Positions 30,034 through 40,083 of a stretch of DNA of 64,000 nucleotides are shown here, one piece after another; within the stretch, counting starts at the first letter, position 1, and each line of letters begins with the position of its first letter. The stretch covers positions 372,001 through 436,000 of the forward strand of contig NZ_JOOE01000001.1 in the NCBI RefSeq assembly GCF_000712135.1. The letters run 5' to 3'. The notes below the pieces were generated by a model, which ran no database searches, was not told the origin of the DNA, and saw only the letters and a list, made by a program, of their open reading frames with translations. The position numbers and the translations under genes are program-made. This DNA comes from Sphingomonas sp. UNC305MFCol5.2. Its GTDB lineage: Bacteria; Pseudomonadota; Alphaproteobacteria; Sphingomonadales; Sphingomonadaceae.

Positions 30034-31340
30034 CCTTCGTCCCTTTCCTTGATGTCGGGGGTGGCGGAGGCGCCGCCGCGATCGCCTTCCTTCACTGTCT
30101 GGAGCGCCATGTGGCGGTGGTGGCGGGCGGTTTGCTCGGCGCGCAGATCCCGCGCCCAGCCGGGCATGGCCCCGCTTTGCCCTTCGGAGCCCGGTTGCGA
30201 CGGCCCAGAGCGGACCGAGCCAGCATTCCAGGCAGCGTTGCGCCCGCGCTCCGCGGCCTGACCCAGGCCCAAAGCCGCTCCGGCACGCTGGCGCATGGCA
30301 CCGGCGGCAGCGGTGCCGACGCCGGAAAGCCCGGCGCCGACACTCGGCGAGCCCGCGGTTTTCTGGCCGAGCTTGTATGCGGTCGAGGCAGCACTCCCCA
30401 TGGCGGTTCCCGCCCGGATCGCGCCCAGCCCGCCGCCGGCAGCCATCCGGGCGGCGCCGGCCACGGCGCCGCCGCCAAGCATTGCGCCGCCGGCCACCGC
30501 GGCAGCGGTGCCGATCGCTGCGCCTGCACCGAGCTGGGGCGCGCCAGCGACCAGGCCGGAAGCGACGGACGGTCCGAAGATGCCGAGGCCGAGCAAGGTG
30601 AGGCTGGCAAGGACGAGGCTCATTGCCTGGCCGAGGTCGGGCTCGGTGCCTGTCACCGCCTCGGAGAACTCGGTGAAATAGCCCGAGCCGATGCCAATGA
30701 TCACGGCCAACACCATGACCTTGATGCCCGAACTCACCACCGAACCGAGCGTGCGCTCGGCGAGAAAACTGGTCCGGTTCCACAGGGCGAACGGCACCAG
30801 CACGAACCCGGCGAGCGTGGTCAGCTTGAACTCGAGGATGGTGATGAAGACCTGGACCGCGAGCACGAAGAACGCGACGATGGTGATCGCCCAGGCGATC
30901 AGGAGCACCATGATCGTCATGAAGTTGCTGAAGAAGCTGGTGAAGCCGAGCAGTTCCGTGGCCTGATCGAGCAGCGGCCAGGCCGCCGAGAAACCCGCAC
31001 CCGCAAGACGCCCCGGCTGGAGCAACTGGTCTGCGGTCATCGTGCCCCCGGCTGCGGTCAGGCCGGCTTGGGTGAAAGAGCGGAAGATGATTTCGGCAAG
31101 CCGGGAGAAATTGTTGAGGATGAACGCGAAGACGCCGACATAGAGGATCTTGCGCAGCAGCTTGCCGAGCACGTCGGTCTCGCCGCCCATCGCCCAGAAC
31201 AGCCCGGCAAGCGTGATGTCGATGGCGATCAGCACGCTGGTGAGGAAGCCGACGTCCGGTCCGAGCAGCCCGAAACCGCTGTCGATATAGCGGCTGAAGT
31301 CCGCCAGGAAGCGGTCGATCACATTGAGGTCGTTCATCAT
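30030..31340 (-). CDS. trbL: P-type conjugative transfer protein TrbL (VirB6-like)
   Basis: Polytopic inner-membrane protein of the transfer channel, 436 residues. Five to six membrane helices lie between residues 30 and 260 (e.g. VLIAIDITLAGLFWAMGG, FMTIMVLLIAWAITIVAFFVLA). The last 180 residues form a Gly/Ala-rich, then polar, cytoplasmic or periplasmic tail typical of TrbL. The 102-base gap before it toward trbJ, where trbK (entry exclusion) often lies, has no recognisable small lipoprotein frame. Confidence 0.92.
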   Translation of the reverse strand: MMNDLNVIDRFLADFSRYIDSGFGLLGPDVGFLTSVLIAIDITLAGLFWAMGGETDVLGKLLRKILYVGVFAFILNNFSRLAEIIFRSFTQAGLTAAGGTMTADQLLQPGRLAGAGFSAAWPLLDQATELLGFTSFFSNFMTIMVLLIAWAITIVAFFVLAVQVFITILEFKLTTLAGFVLVPFALWNRTSFLAERTLGSVVSSGIKVMVLAVIIGIGSGYFTEFSEAVTGTEPDLGQAMSLVLASLTLLGLGIFGPSVASGLVAGAPQLGAGAAIGTAAAVAGGAMLGGGAVAGAARMAAGGGLGAIRAGTAMGSAASTAYKLGQKTAGSPSVGAGLSGVGTAAAGAMRQRAGAALGLGQAAERGRNAAWNAGSVRSGPSQPGSEGQSGAMPGWARDLRAEQTARHHRHMALQTVKEGDRGGASATPDIKERDEG

Positions 31341-31442
31341 GGTGCATCCTCAAGGCGCATTGGGTGCCGCAGGACGCGTGCGCGGGGGCAACGCAGCGCC
31401 CTGCGGCGCTCGGCAACGGGGGGAAACGCCGCCGGGGAGAGG

Positions 31443-32168
31443 TCAGCGCGGCGAATAGGCAGTGCCGGATCCGAGAAATTTGCGGGTGGCAGCATGCGCG
31501 TCGAGCTCGGCCTGGGCGCGGCGCGCGGAATCGGTCGCCTCGGCGCGGAACTGCGCGGCCAGCAATTGCTGGATCTGGAACTGCTGCTTGGCGGCGAGCG
31601 CGAGGAGCTGGTTGGTCGCCTGGGCGACCTGCAGCCCGCCGACCGCATTCTGGCTCTTCTCCGACAGCCTGGCGAGCGTTGCCGCGTCCGCCTCGATATT
31701 CTCGGCGACATCGGCCTGGACCTTCATCGTCTGGCGAAAGCCCGCCATCGCCGTGTCGAGCCGGGCTTTGGCCTGGGCTGCGACCGCGCTGGCGCCGACC
31801 CGGGCATCGAAGTCCGGAAAGAGCTGGCGAAACTGCTGATCGACCTGGCCGGTGCGGAAGGCGATGCCCTGCGCCTGCTGGATCAGCGCACCGACCGCTT
31901 TCATCCTAGAGACCAGCCCGGCGAGATCGGGAAAGTCGGTGCGCGCGAGGTTGCGCTCCATGTTGCGGAGCATCGCCGCTTCGTTCTGCAGCGACTGGAT
32001 CTGGTTGTTGATCTGCTGGAGCGTCCGCGCCGCCGTCAACAAATTCTGGCTGTAGTTCGTCGGATCGAACACCGTGATCTGGGCAGCGGCGAGGCTGGGA
32101 ATGCCTAGCGCCGCGATTCCGACGGGAAACGCAGCGCGCAGGAGCAGCGGGGCAAACGAGCGGGACAT
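31443..32168 (-). CDS. trbJ: P-type conjugative transfer protein TrbJ (VirB5-like)
   Basis: Periplasmic/minor pilus component of 241 residues. A signal peptide (MSRSFAPLLLRAAFPVGIAAL, cleaved near AAAQ) precedes a long helical coil: ITVFDPTNYSQNLLTAARTLQQINNQIQSLQ is the usual TrbJ start. GAAGGAG stands before ATG 32168, 5 bases after the trbE stop. A long frame continuing upstream to 32795 is a shadow of trbE. Confidence 0.93.
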   Translation of the reverse strand: MSRSFAPLLLRAAFPVGIAALGIPSLAAAQITVFDPTNYSQNLLTAARTLQQINNQIQSLQNEAAMLRNMERNLARTDFPDLAGLVSRMKAVGALIQQAQGIAFRTGQVDQQFRQLFPDFDARVGASAVAAQAKARLDTAMAGFRQTMKVQADVAENIEADAATLARLSEKSQNAVGGLQVAQATNQLLALAAKQQFQIQQLLAAQFRAEATDSARRAQAELDAHAATRKFLGSGTAYSPR

Positions 32169-32173
32169 GGAAC

Positions 32174-34609
32174 TCACTCCTTCGATGAGATGGAGGCGGA
32201 GCCGGTCAGGATATCGGCCGCCCAATCCAGACCGGCGGATTGGAGGAAGCGGGCAGCGAACTGATCGAAGGCCCCCTCGGCCAGCGCGGCGTCGATCCGC
32301 TTCTGGCTGTCGGGGTCGGAGGCGCCGCAGAGCGCGAGTGCCAGCGGTCCCAGACCAAGCTCGAACAGGCGGTTGCCCTGCGCCGACTGGAGATAATAAT
32401 GGCGCTTGGGTGTGGCCTGGCTGACCAGCTCGATCTGGCGGTCGTTCAAGCCGAAGCGCTGGTAGATCTCCCGGAGCTGCGGTTCGGCCGCGCGATCGTT
32501 GGGCAGCAGAATCCGCTGCGGACAGCTCTCGAGCAACGCCGGCGCGATCGCCGAGCCCGCGATATCGGCGAGGCTCTGGGTCGCGAAGACGACCGCGACA
32601 TTCTTCTTGCGCAGGACCTTGAGCCATTCGCGGATGCGCGCCGCGAACAGCGGGTGGTCGAGGAAGATCCAGGCCTCGTCGAGCACCAGCAAGGTCGGGC
32701 GGCCGGTGAAGCGGGCCTCCAGCCTGTGGAAGAGATAATGGAGCACTGGCGCGACCACGCCCGGCTGGCCCATCAGCGCCTCGGTCTCGAAGCATTGGAG
32801 GCCAGCCAGCGCGAGGTCGTCCTCGGCGGCATCGAGCAGCCGCCCATAAGGCCCTTCGAGCGTATAAGGCGCAAGCGCGGCGCGCAGCGCCGAAGATTGG
32901 AGCAGCAACGCGAGGCCAGTCAGCGTCCGCTGTTCGACCGGCGCGCTGGCGAGGCTCAAGAGCGCCGACCAGAGCATGTCCTTCAGTTCGGGCGTGACCG
33001 CGACGCCCTCATGCGCGAACAAGGCGGCGATCCACTCGCTAGCCCAGGCGCGTTCCTCGGCGCGATCGATGCGCCGCAGCGGCTGGAAGGCGATCGTGGC
33101 CCCGGCATCGCTGCCGAGCCCGAGCGCGTGATGTGCGCCGCCCATGGCCAGCACCGCCGCCCGCGCCGACAGGCCCTTGTCGAAGACATAAACCTGCGCA
33201 CCTGGATAGCGCCGGAACTGCAAGGCGAGCAGCGCGAGCAGCACCGACTTGCCCGCGCCGGTCGGCCCCACGATCAGCATATGGCCGACATCGCCGACAT
33301 GGGTGGAGAGCCGAAACGGCGTCGCGCCGCTCGTGTCGGCATACAGGAGCGGCGGACCGTCCAGATGCACGTTGCGCTCGGGGCCTGCCCAGACGCTGGA
33401 GAGCGGGATCAGATGCGCCAGGTTGAGCGTGTGAACCAAAGGCTGGCGGACATTGGCATAGGCATGGCCGGGCAGGCTCGACAGCCAGGCCTCGACTGCG
33501 TTGACGGTCTCGCGCCGACAAGTGAAACCGAGGCCGTTGACGATCCGCTCGACCGCGCGAACCTTGGCCTCGACCGCCGTGCGGTCGACGTCCGTCACCG
33601 TCACCGTGGCCGTCAGATAGCCGAAGGCGACATGATCCTGGCCAAGGGCCTGGAGCGCGGCATCGCTGTCGGCGACCTTGTTGTCGGCATCGCTGTCGGT
33701 GAGCTGGGCCGGCTGGTTGTACATCACCTCGCGCAGCATTGCCGTGACCGACTTGCGCTTGTTGAACCATTGCCGGCGGATGCGGGTCAGGGCCCGTGTC
33801 GCCTCGCCCTTGTCGAGCGCGACGAAGCGCGTGACCCAGCGATAGGCGAAGTCCTGGTGGTTGAGCGCATCGAGCAGCCCGGGGCGGCTAAGCCCCGGAA
33901 AGCCGGCGACGGTCAAGGTGCGGACATGCGTCGGCCCAAGCATCGGCTCGAGCCCGCCGGTCAGCTCGGTATCGACGAGCAGTCCGTCGAGATAGAGGGG
34001 CGTCTCGGGTACCGCGATCCGGTGGGCTCGCTCCGAAATGGTGCCGTGCAGATAGGTCAGCGTGCCGGCATCGTCGAGCGCGCGCATCTCGGGGAGCAGC
34101 GCCGAAAACAAATCGCCGATCCGGTCGGTCTCGCCGGCGAACCGGGCCAGCGCCGCGCGCCAGTCCCGGCCCTTCCCTTCCCCGCCCTCGAGCACCGCCC
34201 GACTGGCCGCGTCGGTGCTGTCGGGCTCGGGCAGATATTGCAGGGTCAGATAATAACGGCTCTCATAATGCGCGCGGCCGCCCTCGAACGCGTCCCGGCG
34301 TTCGGCATCGACCAGCGCGGACATGGGATCGGGAAAATCGCTCGCCGGATAGCCAGGCGCCGGGCGCCGTTCGGCCTCGACATAGAGGGCCCAGCCCGAT
34401 CCGAGGCGGCGCAGGACATTGTTGGTCCGGGCGGCGATGGCGACCAGCTCCGCGTCGGTCGCGCTTTCCAGATCCGGGCCGCGAAACGCGAAGCTGCGCT
34501 GGAAGCTGCCATCCTTGTTGAGGACGATGCCGGGCGCGACCAGTGCCGCCCAGGGAAGATGGTCGGCCAGGCGGTCGGCGCGGCTGCGATATTCGCGCAA
34601 GGCTAGCAT
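32174..34609 (-). CDS. trbE: Conjugal transfer ATPase TrbE (VirB4-like)
   Basis: Hexameric ATPase that powers pilus assembly and substrate transfer at the inner membrane. The 811-residue protein has the CagE/VirB4 N-terminal domain and a C-terminal RecA-like ATPase with Walker A at 448-455 (GPTGAGKS), Walker B LLVLDEAWIFLD, and the downstream VVFATQSLADI segment. Its ATG overlaps the end of trbD. Confidence 0.95.
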   Translation of the reverse strand: MLALREYRSRADRLADHLPWAALVAPGIVLNKDGSFQRSFAFRGPDLESATDAELVAIAARTNNVLRRLGSGWALYVEAERRPAPGYPASDFPDPMSALVDAERRDAFEGGRAHYESRYYLTLQYLPEPDSTDAASRAVLEGGEGKGRDWRAALARFAGETDRIGDLFSALLPEMRALDDAGTLTYLHGTISERAHRIAVPETPLYLDGLLVDTELTGGLEPMLGPTHVRTLTVAGFPGLSRPGLLDALNHQDFAYRWVTRFVALDKGEATRALTRIRRQWFNKRKSVTAMLREVMYNQPAQLTDSDADNKVADSDAALQALGQDHVAFGYLTATVTVTDVDRTAVEAKVRAVERIVNGLGFTCRRETVNAVEAWLSSLPGHAYANVRQPLVHTLNLAHLIPLSSVWAGPERNVHLDGPPLLYADTSGATPFRLSTHVGDVGHMLIVGPTGAGKSVLLALLALQFRRYPGAQVYVFDKGLSARAAVLAMGGAHHALGLGSDAGATIAFQPLRRIDRAEERAWASEWIAALFAHEGVAVTPELKDMLWSALLSLASAPVEQRTLTGLALLLQSSALRAALAPYTLEGPYGRLLDAAEDDLALAGLQCFETEALMGQPGVVAPVLHYLFHRLEARFTGRPTLLVLDEAWIFLDHPLFAARIREWLKVLRKKNVAVVFATQSLADIAGSAIAPALLESCPQRILLPNDRAAEPQLREIYQRFGLNDRQIELVSQATPKRHYYLQSAQGNRLFELGLGPLALALCGASDPDSQKRIDAALAEGAFDQFAARFLQSAGLDWAADILTGSASISSKE

Positions 34610-34875
34610 GCGAGGCGTCCCTTCTGGCGCAGATGGCGGAGCAGGATGGGCAGGAATTCGGGGTCGCGCCGCGCGGCGAAGACCGCGAGGCTATGGCCCA
34701 GCAGCCAGAGCGCGAGGCCGGCCAACCACTGCTGGAGCCCGAGCCCCACCGCCGCGGCGAGCGTGCCGTTGATGATGGCGAGCCCGCGCGGCGCGCCGCC
34801 CAGCAGGATCGCCTCGGTCAAGGAGCGGAAGACGGGAACCTCGAAGCCGTCGATATGCTGGCCGGCCGCGTTCAT
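34603..34875 (-). CDS. trbD: Conjugal transfer protein TrbD (VirB3-like)
   Basis: Small inner-membrane protein of 90 residues with two hydrophobic segments (about 30-45 and 50-66: AIINGTLAAAVGLGLQQWLAG). The opening HIDGFEVPVFRSLTEAILLGGAPR is the usual TrbD/VirB3 signature. The ATG overlaps the trbC stop and the end overlaps the trbE start. Confidence 0.93.
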   Translation of the reverse strand: MNAAGQHIDGFEVPVFRSLTEAILLGGAPRGLAIINGTLAAAVGLGLQQWLAGLALWLLGHSLAVFAARRDPEFLPILLRHLRQKGRLAC

Positions 34876-35201
34876 GACAACAGCGCCCCGCCGCCGAAGG
34901 AGAAGAAGGAAAGGAAAAAGCTCGAGGCCGCGAAGGCGATCGAGAGGCCGAAGATGATCTGGATGAGACGGCGGAAGCCCCCGGCGGTATCGCCGAAGGC
35001 AAGAGTCAGGCCGGTGGTGATGATGATGATCACCGCGACGATCTTGGCGACCGGTCCCTGCACCGACTCGAGCACCTGCTGGAGCGGCTCTTCCCAGGGC
35101 ATACCCGAGCCCGAGGCCTGGGCGGCGCCGGCAAAGACGAGCATCGCGCAAGCGGCGAGCCAGGGCGCGGCGCGGCGGTCGAGCGGGATCGAACGGAACA
35201 T
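34872..35201 (-). CDS. trbC: TrbC/VirB2 family pilin
   Basis: Major conjugative pilin precursor of 109 residues. It has a signal peptide cut near AQAS, a short amphipathic region (MPWEEPLQQVLESVQGPVAK) and two membrane helices (about 53-70 and 80-103) as in VirB2 pilins. Position between trbB and trbD is the normal one. Confidence 0.92.
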   Translation of the reverse strand: MFRSIPLDRRAAPWLAACAMLVFAGAAQASGSGMPWEEPLQQVLESVQGPVAKIVAVIIIITTGLTLAFGDTAGGFRRLIQIIFGLSIAFAASSFFLSFFSFGGGALLS

Positions 35202-35204
35202 GGT

Positions 35205-36185
35205 TCAGTCTCCTTGGGGCTGCGTGAAGGGAGCGAAGTCGCGGATCGCGTAGTTGCCGTCGGGGTCGATCCCGGCGAGCGCGGCGATGGTTTCGATGCG
35301 GCGCGCAGCGCCGCGGCCCGCGATGAACACGATCAGGTCGATCGCCTCGGCGATCAGCCGGCGCGGGACAGTGACCACCGCTTCCTGGACGAGCTGCTCG
35401 AGCCGGAAGAGCGCGGCCGCGGCGCTGTTGGCATGGACGGTCGCGATGCCGCCGGGGTGGCCGGTGTTCCAGGCCTTGAGCATGTCGAGCGCCTCGGGGC
35501 CTCGTATCTCGCCGACGATGATGCGGTCGGGGCGCAGGCGCAGGGTCGAGCGGACGAGATCTGCCATGGTGACGATGCCGGGCCGCGTGCGAAGCGCGAC
35601 GGTATCGGGCGCGGGGCATTGCAGCTCGCGCGTGTCCTCGATCAGAATGACGCGCTCATCCAGGCTTGCCATCTCGGCGAGCAGTGCATTGGCGAGCGTG
35701 GTCTTGCCCGAGCTGGTGCCGCCGGCGACCAGGACGCTGCGGCGCTCGCGGACCGCCAGCGCGAGCAACGTCGCGCCTTCCTCCGACAAAATGCCGTCGC
35801 GGACATAATCCATGAGCGTGTAGAGCCGAGTGGCCGGCTTGCGGATCGAGAAGCAGGGCGCGCGCGTGACGGGCGGCAGCACGCCTTCGAACCGCTCGCC
35901 GCCGCCAGCGCCGTGCGCGGGCAGCTCCGCCGAGACGATCGGCGCGTCAGCATGCGCTTCGGTACGGGCATGCGTGGCGACAAGCCGGATGATCCGCTCG
36001 ACCTGTTCCGGCTCGACCCGCAACTCGGTATCGACCCTGCCTTCACCCAACAGGTCGAGCCGGAGGGCGCCGTCGGGATTGACCATGATCTCGAGCACGC
36101 GCGGATCGCCGAGCGCGGCCGCGATCCCCGGCCCCATGGCAGTCTGGAGCATCGCGCGTCGGCGGTCATCGGCTTGGGCAATCAT
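35205..36185 (-). CDS. trbB: P-type conjugative transfer ATPase TrbB (VirB11-like)
   Basis: Hexameric traffic ATPase at the base of the secretion channel. The 326-residue protein has an N-terminal domain and a RecA-like domain with Walker A GGTSSGKTT (about 160-168), the Asp box EDTRELQ, Walker B-like RIIVGEIRG and the His box GHPGGIATVHAN. The ATG at 36185 overlaps the copG stop (ATGA); a longer frame to 36338 is not needed. Confidence 0.95.
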   Translation of the reverse strand: MIAQADDRRRAMLQTAMGPGIAAALGDPRVLEIMVNPDGALRLDLLGEGRVDTELRVEPEQVERIIRLVATHARTEAHADAPIVSAELPAHGAGGGERFEGVLPPVTRAPCFSIRKPATRLYTLMDYVRDGILSEEGATLLALAVRERRSVLVAGGTSSGKTTLANALLAEMASLDERVILIEDTRELQCPAPDTVALRTRPGIVTMADLVRSTLRLRPDRIIVGEIRGPEALDMLKAWNTGHPGGIATVHANSAAAALFRLEQLVQEAVVTVPRRLIAEAIDLIVFIAGRGAARRIETIAALAGIDPDGNYAIRDFAPFTQPQGD

Positions 36186-36583
36186 TGGCAGCCCTCCCCC
36201 TCCGCCGATCCAAAGGCACGGCGATCGTCGGCAATCCGGCGGCCGACTTCGGCGATGAATGCCTCGAACCGGTCCCGGCCGATGGCGCGCGCCGCGGCAT
36301 CGGCCTCGGGGAGCGGCGCCTGGATCGTCAGTTGCCACAGCACGAACAGCGCGAAGCTCTCGAGCTGGATGTCGAGATCGCGGCGTAGCCGGCCGAGCTC
36401 GGCGCCGATCCGGTCGAGCCGGACCTTGAGCATATCGTCGAGCTCGCGGGTGCCGCGGCGCTTGAGATAGGCACGCAGCGCATCGGAGACGATCGCGGAC
36501 TTGGAGGTACCCGGCTTTGCCGCCAGCGCCTCGAGCTCGGCGGTCAGGCCCTCGTCAAAATAGAGATGGTGCCGCGGTTTCAT
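36182..36583 (-). CDS. CopG family ribbon-helix-helix regulator
   Basis: A 133-residue protein with an N-terminal ribbon-helix-helix (KPRHHLYFDEGLTAELEALAAKPGTSKSAIVSDALRAYL) and a helical C-terminal extension. Members sit between traG and trbB in many alphaproteobacterial elements and probably regulate the transfer operon. One base separates it from the traG stop; its end overlaps trbB. Confidence 0.88.
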   Translation of the reverse strand: MKPRHHLYFDEGLTAELEALAAKPGTSKSAIVSDALRAYLKRRGTRELDDMLKVRLDRIGAELGRLRRDLDIQLESFALFVLWQLTIQAPLPEADAAARAIGRDRFEAFIAEVGRRIADDRRAFGSAEGEGCQ

Positions 36584-36584
36584 C

Positions 36585-38618
36585 TCAGAAGTCCGGCAGC
36601 AGGTCCTGGCGCGCACCCGCATTGAGACCGTGCGCGCGCTGGACGGTGGTGAGGGCGCGCACCCGGTCCATGGTCCGCTGATCCGCGGCGGCATCGCCAT
36701 CCTCCTGGTCGAGGCCGAGCAGCTTGAGCTGCACCGGCGGTGCCGGCGGCGCTGGCTGCTCCTGCGGCAGGCCGGGATGGCGTTCGTGCTGGACGCCGCC
36801 CTCGTCGGCAGCCAGGTCCTCGCAGTCATCCGCGGCGGCGGCGAGCCGAGCATCCGAGGCGCCCTTCGCGCCGGCCCAGTCGTCCTCCCGGCGCGGCGGC
36901 ACGTCCGCATAGCTGCCAGGCATCAGCGCCGGTGCCGGAAGCAGCCGGGTGGTGAAATTGGGATCGGCATAATGCCGGATCTTGCGCGCCCGGATCGGGG
37001 GCAATCCCGAGACGAGGATCAACTCCTCTTCCGGCGGGAGCTGCATCACCTCGCCCGGCGTCAGCAACTGGCGCGCGGTCTCCTGGCGGCTGACCATGAC
37101 ATGGGCGAGCCATGGCGCGAGGCGGTGGCCGGCATAGTTGCGCATCGCGCGCTGCTCGGTGGCGGTGCCAAGCGCGTCCGACAGGCGCCGCGCGGTCCGC
37201 TCGTCGTTGGTCGCGAAGGCGACGCGGACATGGCAATTGTCGAGGATCGCATTGTGCTCGCCATAAGCCTTGTCGATCTGGTTGAGACTCTGGGCGATCA
37301 GAAAGGATCGCACGCCATAGCCGGCCATGAAGGCGAGCGCAGTCTCGAAGAAATCGAGCCGGCCGAGCGCCGGGAACTCGTCGAGCATCAGCAGCAGCTT
37401 ATGGCGGCCGCCCGCAGCGCCCTGCCCCTCCAGCCGCTCGGTCAGCCGCCGGCCGATCTGGTTGAGAATCAGCCGGACAAGCGGCTTGGTCCGCGAGATG
37501 TCCGAGGGCGGAATGACGAGGTAGAGCGAGGCGGGCTGCGCCCCCTCTACCAGATCCGCGATGCGCCAGTCGCAGCGCGAGGTCACGTCGGCGACGATCG
37601 GATCGCGGTAGAGGCCGAGAAAGGACATGGCGGTCGAGAGCACGCCCGAACGCTCATTCTCGCTCTTGTTGAGCACCTCGCGCGCCGCCGACGCCACGAC
37701 CGGATGCACCCGCGGCGCCTCGGCGGTGCCGAGATGGTTGGTCTCCATCATCCGGCGCAGCGTCGCCACGAAAGGCCGCTGGGGATCGGAAAGGAAGGTC
37801 GCGACCCGCGCCAGCGTCTTCTCTTCCTCGGCATAGAGGACATGGAGGATCGCACCGACCAGCAAACCGTGGCTGGTCTTCTCCCAATGGTTGCGGCGCT
37901 CGAGCGCACCCTCGGGATCCACCAGAATATCGGCGATATTCTGGACGTCACGCACCTCGTCGGCGCCGCGCCGGACCTCCAGCAGCGGATTGTAGCGCGA
38001 CGAGCGCGGGTCGGTCGGGTTGAACAGCAGGCAGTGCGAGAAGAGCGACCGCCACCCGGCAGTCAGCATCCAGTTTTCGCCCTTGATGTCATGGACGACC
38101 GTCGATCCCGTCCAGCTGAGCAACGTCGGTACGACGAGACCGACGCCCTTCCCCGAACGCGTCGGCGCGAACGCCATGACGTGCTCGGGTCCGGCGTGGC
38201 GCACATAACGGCCGTCCTGCTGACCGAGAAACACGCCTGCATCGCCATACAGGCCCGCGCGCGCGATCTCGCGTTTGTTCGCCCAGCGCGCCGAGCCATA
38301 AGTGGTGACCTGCCGCGCCTGGCGCGCACGCCAGAGCGACCCGCCGACTGCCGCGCCGCAGCCGACAAAGCCGCTCGCCCCGGCCAGCACACCCGCGCGG
38401 TCGAAGATGTGCGGCGCATAGGCCTCGAAATGGTACCACCAGGCGAAGAGCTGCCACGGACGGTAGACTGGAATGTCTAACAGTACGCACCACGGCGTGC
38501 CCAAAGCCGCCTGATAGCCCAGCATCGCTGCGGCCCATTGGGTAGCCGTCCAGACGCCCGCGAGCGTAATCGCGAGCACAATCAGGATTTGACCGATCAA
38601 TAGCTTTGTGGGCGTCAT
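36585..38618 (-). CDS. traG: Type IV coupling protein TraG (VirD4-like)
   Basis: Inner-membrane ATPase that connects the relaxosome to the secretion channel. The 677-residue protein has membrane helices near the start (about 5-30 and 75-95), then a TraG-D ATPase with Walker A APTRSGKGVGL and Walker B LLLMLDEFPALGRL, and the FLIAQSLNQIDKAYG segment. ATG 38618 is used; the upstream frame to 38663 adds only 15 residues. It is the first gene of the traG-copG-trb block. Confidence 0.94.
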   Translation of the reverse strand: MTPTKLLIGQILIVLAITLAGVWTATQWAAAMLGYQAALGTPWCVLLDIPVYRPWQLFAWWYHFEAYAPHIFDRAGVLAGASGFVGCGAAVGGSLWRARQARQVTTYGSARWANKREIARAGLYGDAGVFLGQQDGRYVRHAGPEHVMAFAPTRSGKGVGLVVPTLLSWTGSTVVHDIKGENWMLTAGWRSLFSHCLLFNPTDPRSSRYNPLLEVRRGADEVRDVQNIADILVDPEGALERRNHWEKTSHGLLVGAILHVLYAEEEKTLARVATFLSDPQRPFVATLRRMMETNHLGTAEAPRVHPVVASAAREVLNKSENERSGVLSTAMSFLGLYRDPIVADVTSRCDWRIADLVEGAQPASLYLVIPPSDISRTKPLVRLILNQIGRRLTERLEGQGAAGGRHKLLLMLDEFPALGRLDFFETALAFMAGYGVRSFLIAQSLNQIDKAYGEHNAILDNCHVRVAFATNDERTARRLSDALGTATEQRAMRNYAGHRLAPWLAHVMVSRQETARQLLTPGEVMQLPPEEELILVSGLPPIRARKIRHYADPNFTTRLLPAPALMPGSYADVPPRREDDWAGAKGASDARLAAAADDCEDLAADEGGVQHERHPGLPQEQPAPPAPPVQLKLLGLDQEDGDAAADQRTMDRVRALTTVQRAHGLNAGARQDLLPDF

Positions 38619-38888
38619 GGACGGCTCCCGCGCCGGGAAGTTCTTTCCCGGCGATGCCGTCAATGTGCCGCCAAATAGCTGGGGGCGGGACAGCGCGTAT
38701 CTACGCTAACCTACGTTTGTACCGCGAAACTTGCGTATTGCGCTGCCATCGCGCCCAGTTGCGTCCCTCGCTCCGCGTCGATGTGCTTGCCCGGCGCTGC
38801 AGCGCAGCGTCGAGACTGCGTTGAGTTTAGATAAAACTGTGATAGCCAAGAGAAAGCTGCGGGGGCAGCTCTTTGTTTGGGGGATATC

Positions 38889-39548
38889 ATGAACGCAATT
38901 CTTGCGGGCGCACTCGCCTGCACCATTCTCTCGTCTGCGCCTGCTTTTGCGCAGACCGCGCCAGCCATGCCGGAAATGGCTCAGCCGGTGCCCATCCAGG
39001 CCGTCGAGCGACCCGCTGTAGTGAGCCAGATCTCCTTGCCGGCGAATACCGAAGTCATGGTCAGCATGAACGAGGAACTGACCACCAAGGGTGGCCGGAT
39101 CGAGGCGGGCCACAAATTCGGCCTGACCCTGAACCACGACGTCATGATTGGCGAGCTGATCGTGATCCCGAAGGGCACACCGGCGTTCGGTGAGGTGACG
39201 TGGAAGACGGGCAAGGGCGCGTTCGGCAAATCCGGCAAGATGGAGATCGAGCTGCGCTATCTCGAACTCAATGGCCGTCGTATCCCGATCACGGGCAAAT
39301 ACCGGCAGGAAGGCGAGGGCAACACCGTCGCCACCGTCGGGGGCGTCGTGGTCGCCGGCGTGTTCGCTGCGTTCATCACGGGGAAGAGCGCACGGATCCC
39401 GCAGGGCCGCGAGCTCAAAGCGTTCACCGCCGAGGCGCTGCCGGTTGCGCTGCCGGTGAACACCGCCGCCCCGGTTGTTCCGGTACAGGCTGCCCCTGCG
39501 GCAACGCCTGTCCCCACGCCTGCAGTCGCAACCACGCCGACGACCTGA
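38889..39548 (+). CDS. Exported protein of unknown function, ICE cargo
   Basis: A 219-residue protein, not recognised. It has a signal peptide (cleavage after PAFAQ), a beta-rich central part (LPANTEVMVSMNEELTTKGGRI, KFGLTLNHDVMIGELIVIPKGTPAFGEV) and a single hydrophobic stretch (NTVATVGGVVVAGVFAAFITG) before an Ala/Pro-rich tail. The beta part with GxxGxV turns looks like a small barrel or SH3-like domain. It is divergent from traG and could be an envelope-associated accessory factor. Confidence 0.65.
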   Translation: MNAILAGALACTILSSAPAFAQTAPAMPEMAQPVPIQAVERPAVVSQISLPANTEVMVSMNEELTTKGGRIEAGHKFGLTLNHDVMIGELIVIPKGTPAFGEVTWKTGKGAFGKSGKMEIELRYLELNGRRIPITGKYRQEGEGNTVATVGGVVVAGVFAAFITGKSARIPQGRELKAFTAEALPVALPVNTAAPVVPVQAAPAATPVPTPAVATTPTT

Positions 39549-40083
39549 AGATGCGAACCGGGCCGCCAAGCCAGATGGTGCGGCGGCCCAAACTGAACTT
39601 CCGAAAGCGTCCACCAGTTCAGCCCTGAAACCGGGAGCACTTGATCTCGGGATGCTTCACGCCAGCTTTCCAGCCGCCCCTCTCGCATTCCACCACTTCT
39701 TGCGGCCGGGAGGCGAACCGAGGCGGATGGCGACCGGCCGTCATGGACTCACTCGCGGAGCGCGGACAGAGCGGTCGGGGTATCCGACAAACCAGCATCG
39801 GCTTGTTCCCACCCGTCCGTTGCGGGCCAGGCTCTCCTCCAGCGAGTCAGAGGCGAAAATATTTCCGAAATTTTTCTGACCGCCAAGTATTTTATTTCAC
39901 TGACATTTCCGTCGATCGCCCGGCCGCATTGAGGATCTCCGGCTCCCGGGTTGCCCGCCTTGCTCCCGCCGTCCTTCTATAATGCCGACAGCGGCCGAAT
40001 TCCTGCGATTGCGACCGCCTGTGCGAACCTCCCGGCGTATCCGGAGGCGTCGTTTCCGGCTTCCATCGAAGGACCCGTTGAGC
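39549..40083. other. Intergenic stretch before the chemoreceptor
   Basis: No supported gene in 535 bases; open frames here lack start sites and motifs. The interval 39855-39905 is A/T-richer than the surroundings and may hold the promoter of the gene at 40084, but no convincing -35/-10 pair was identified. Confidence 0.4.
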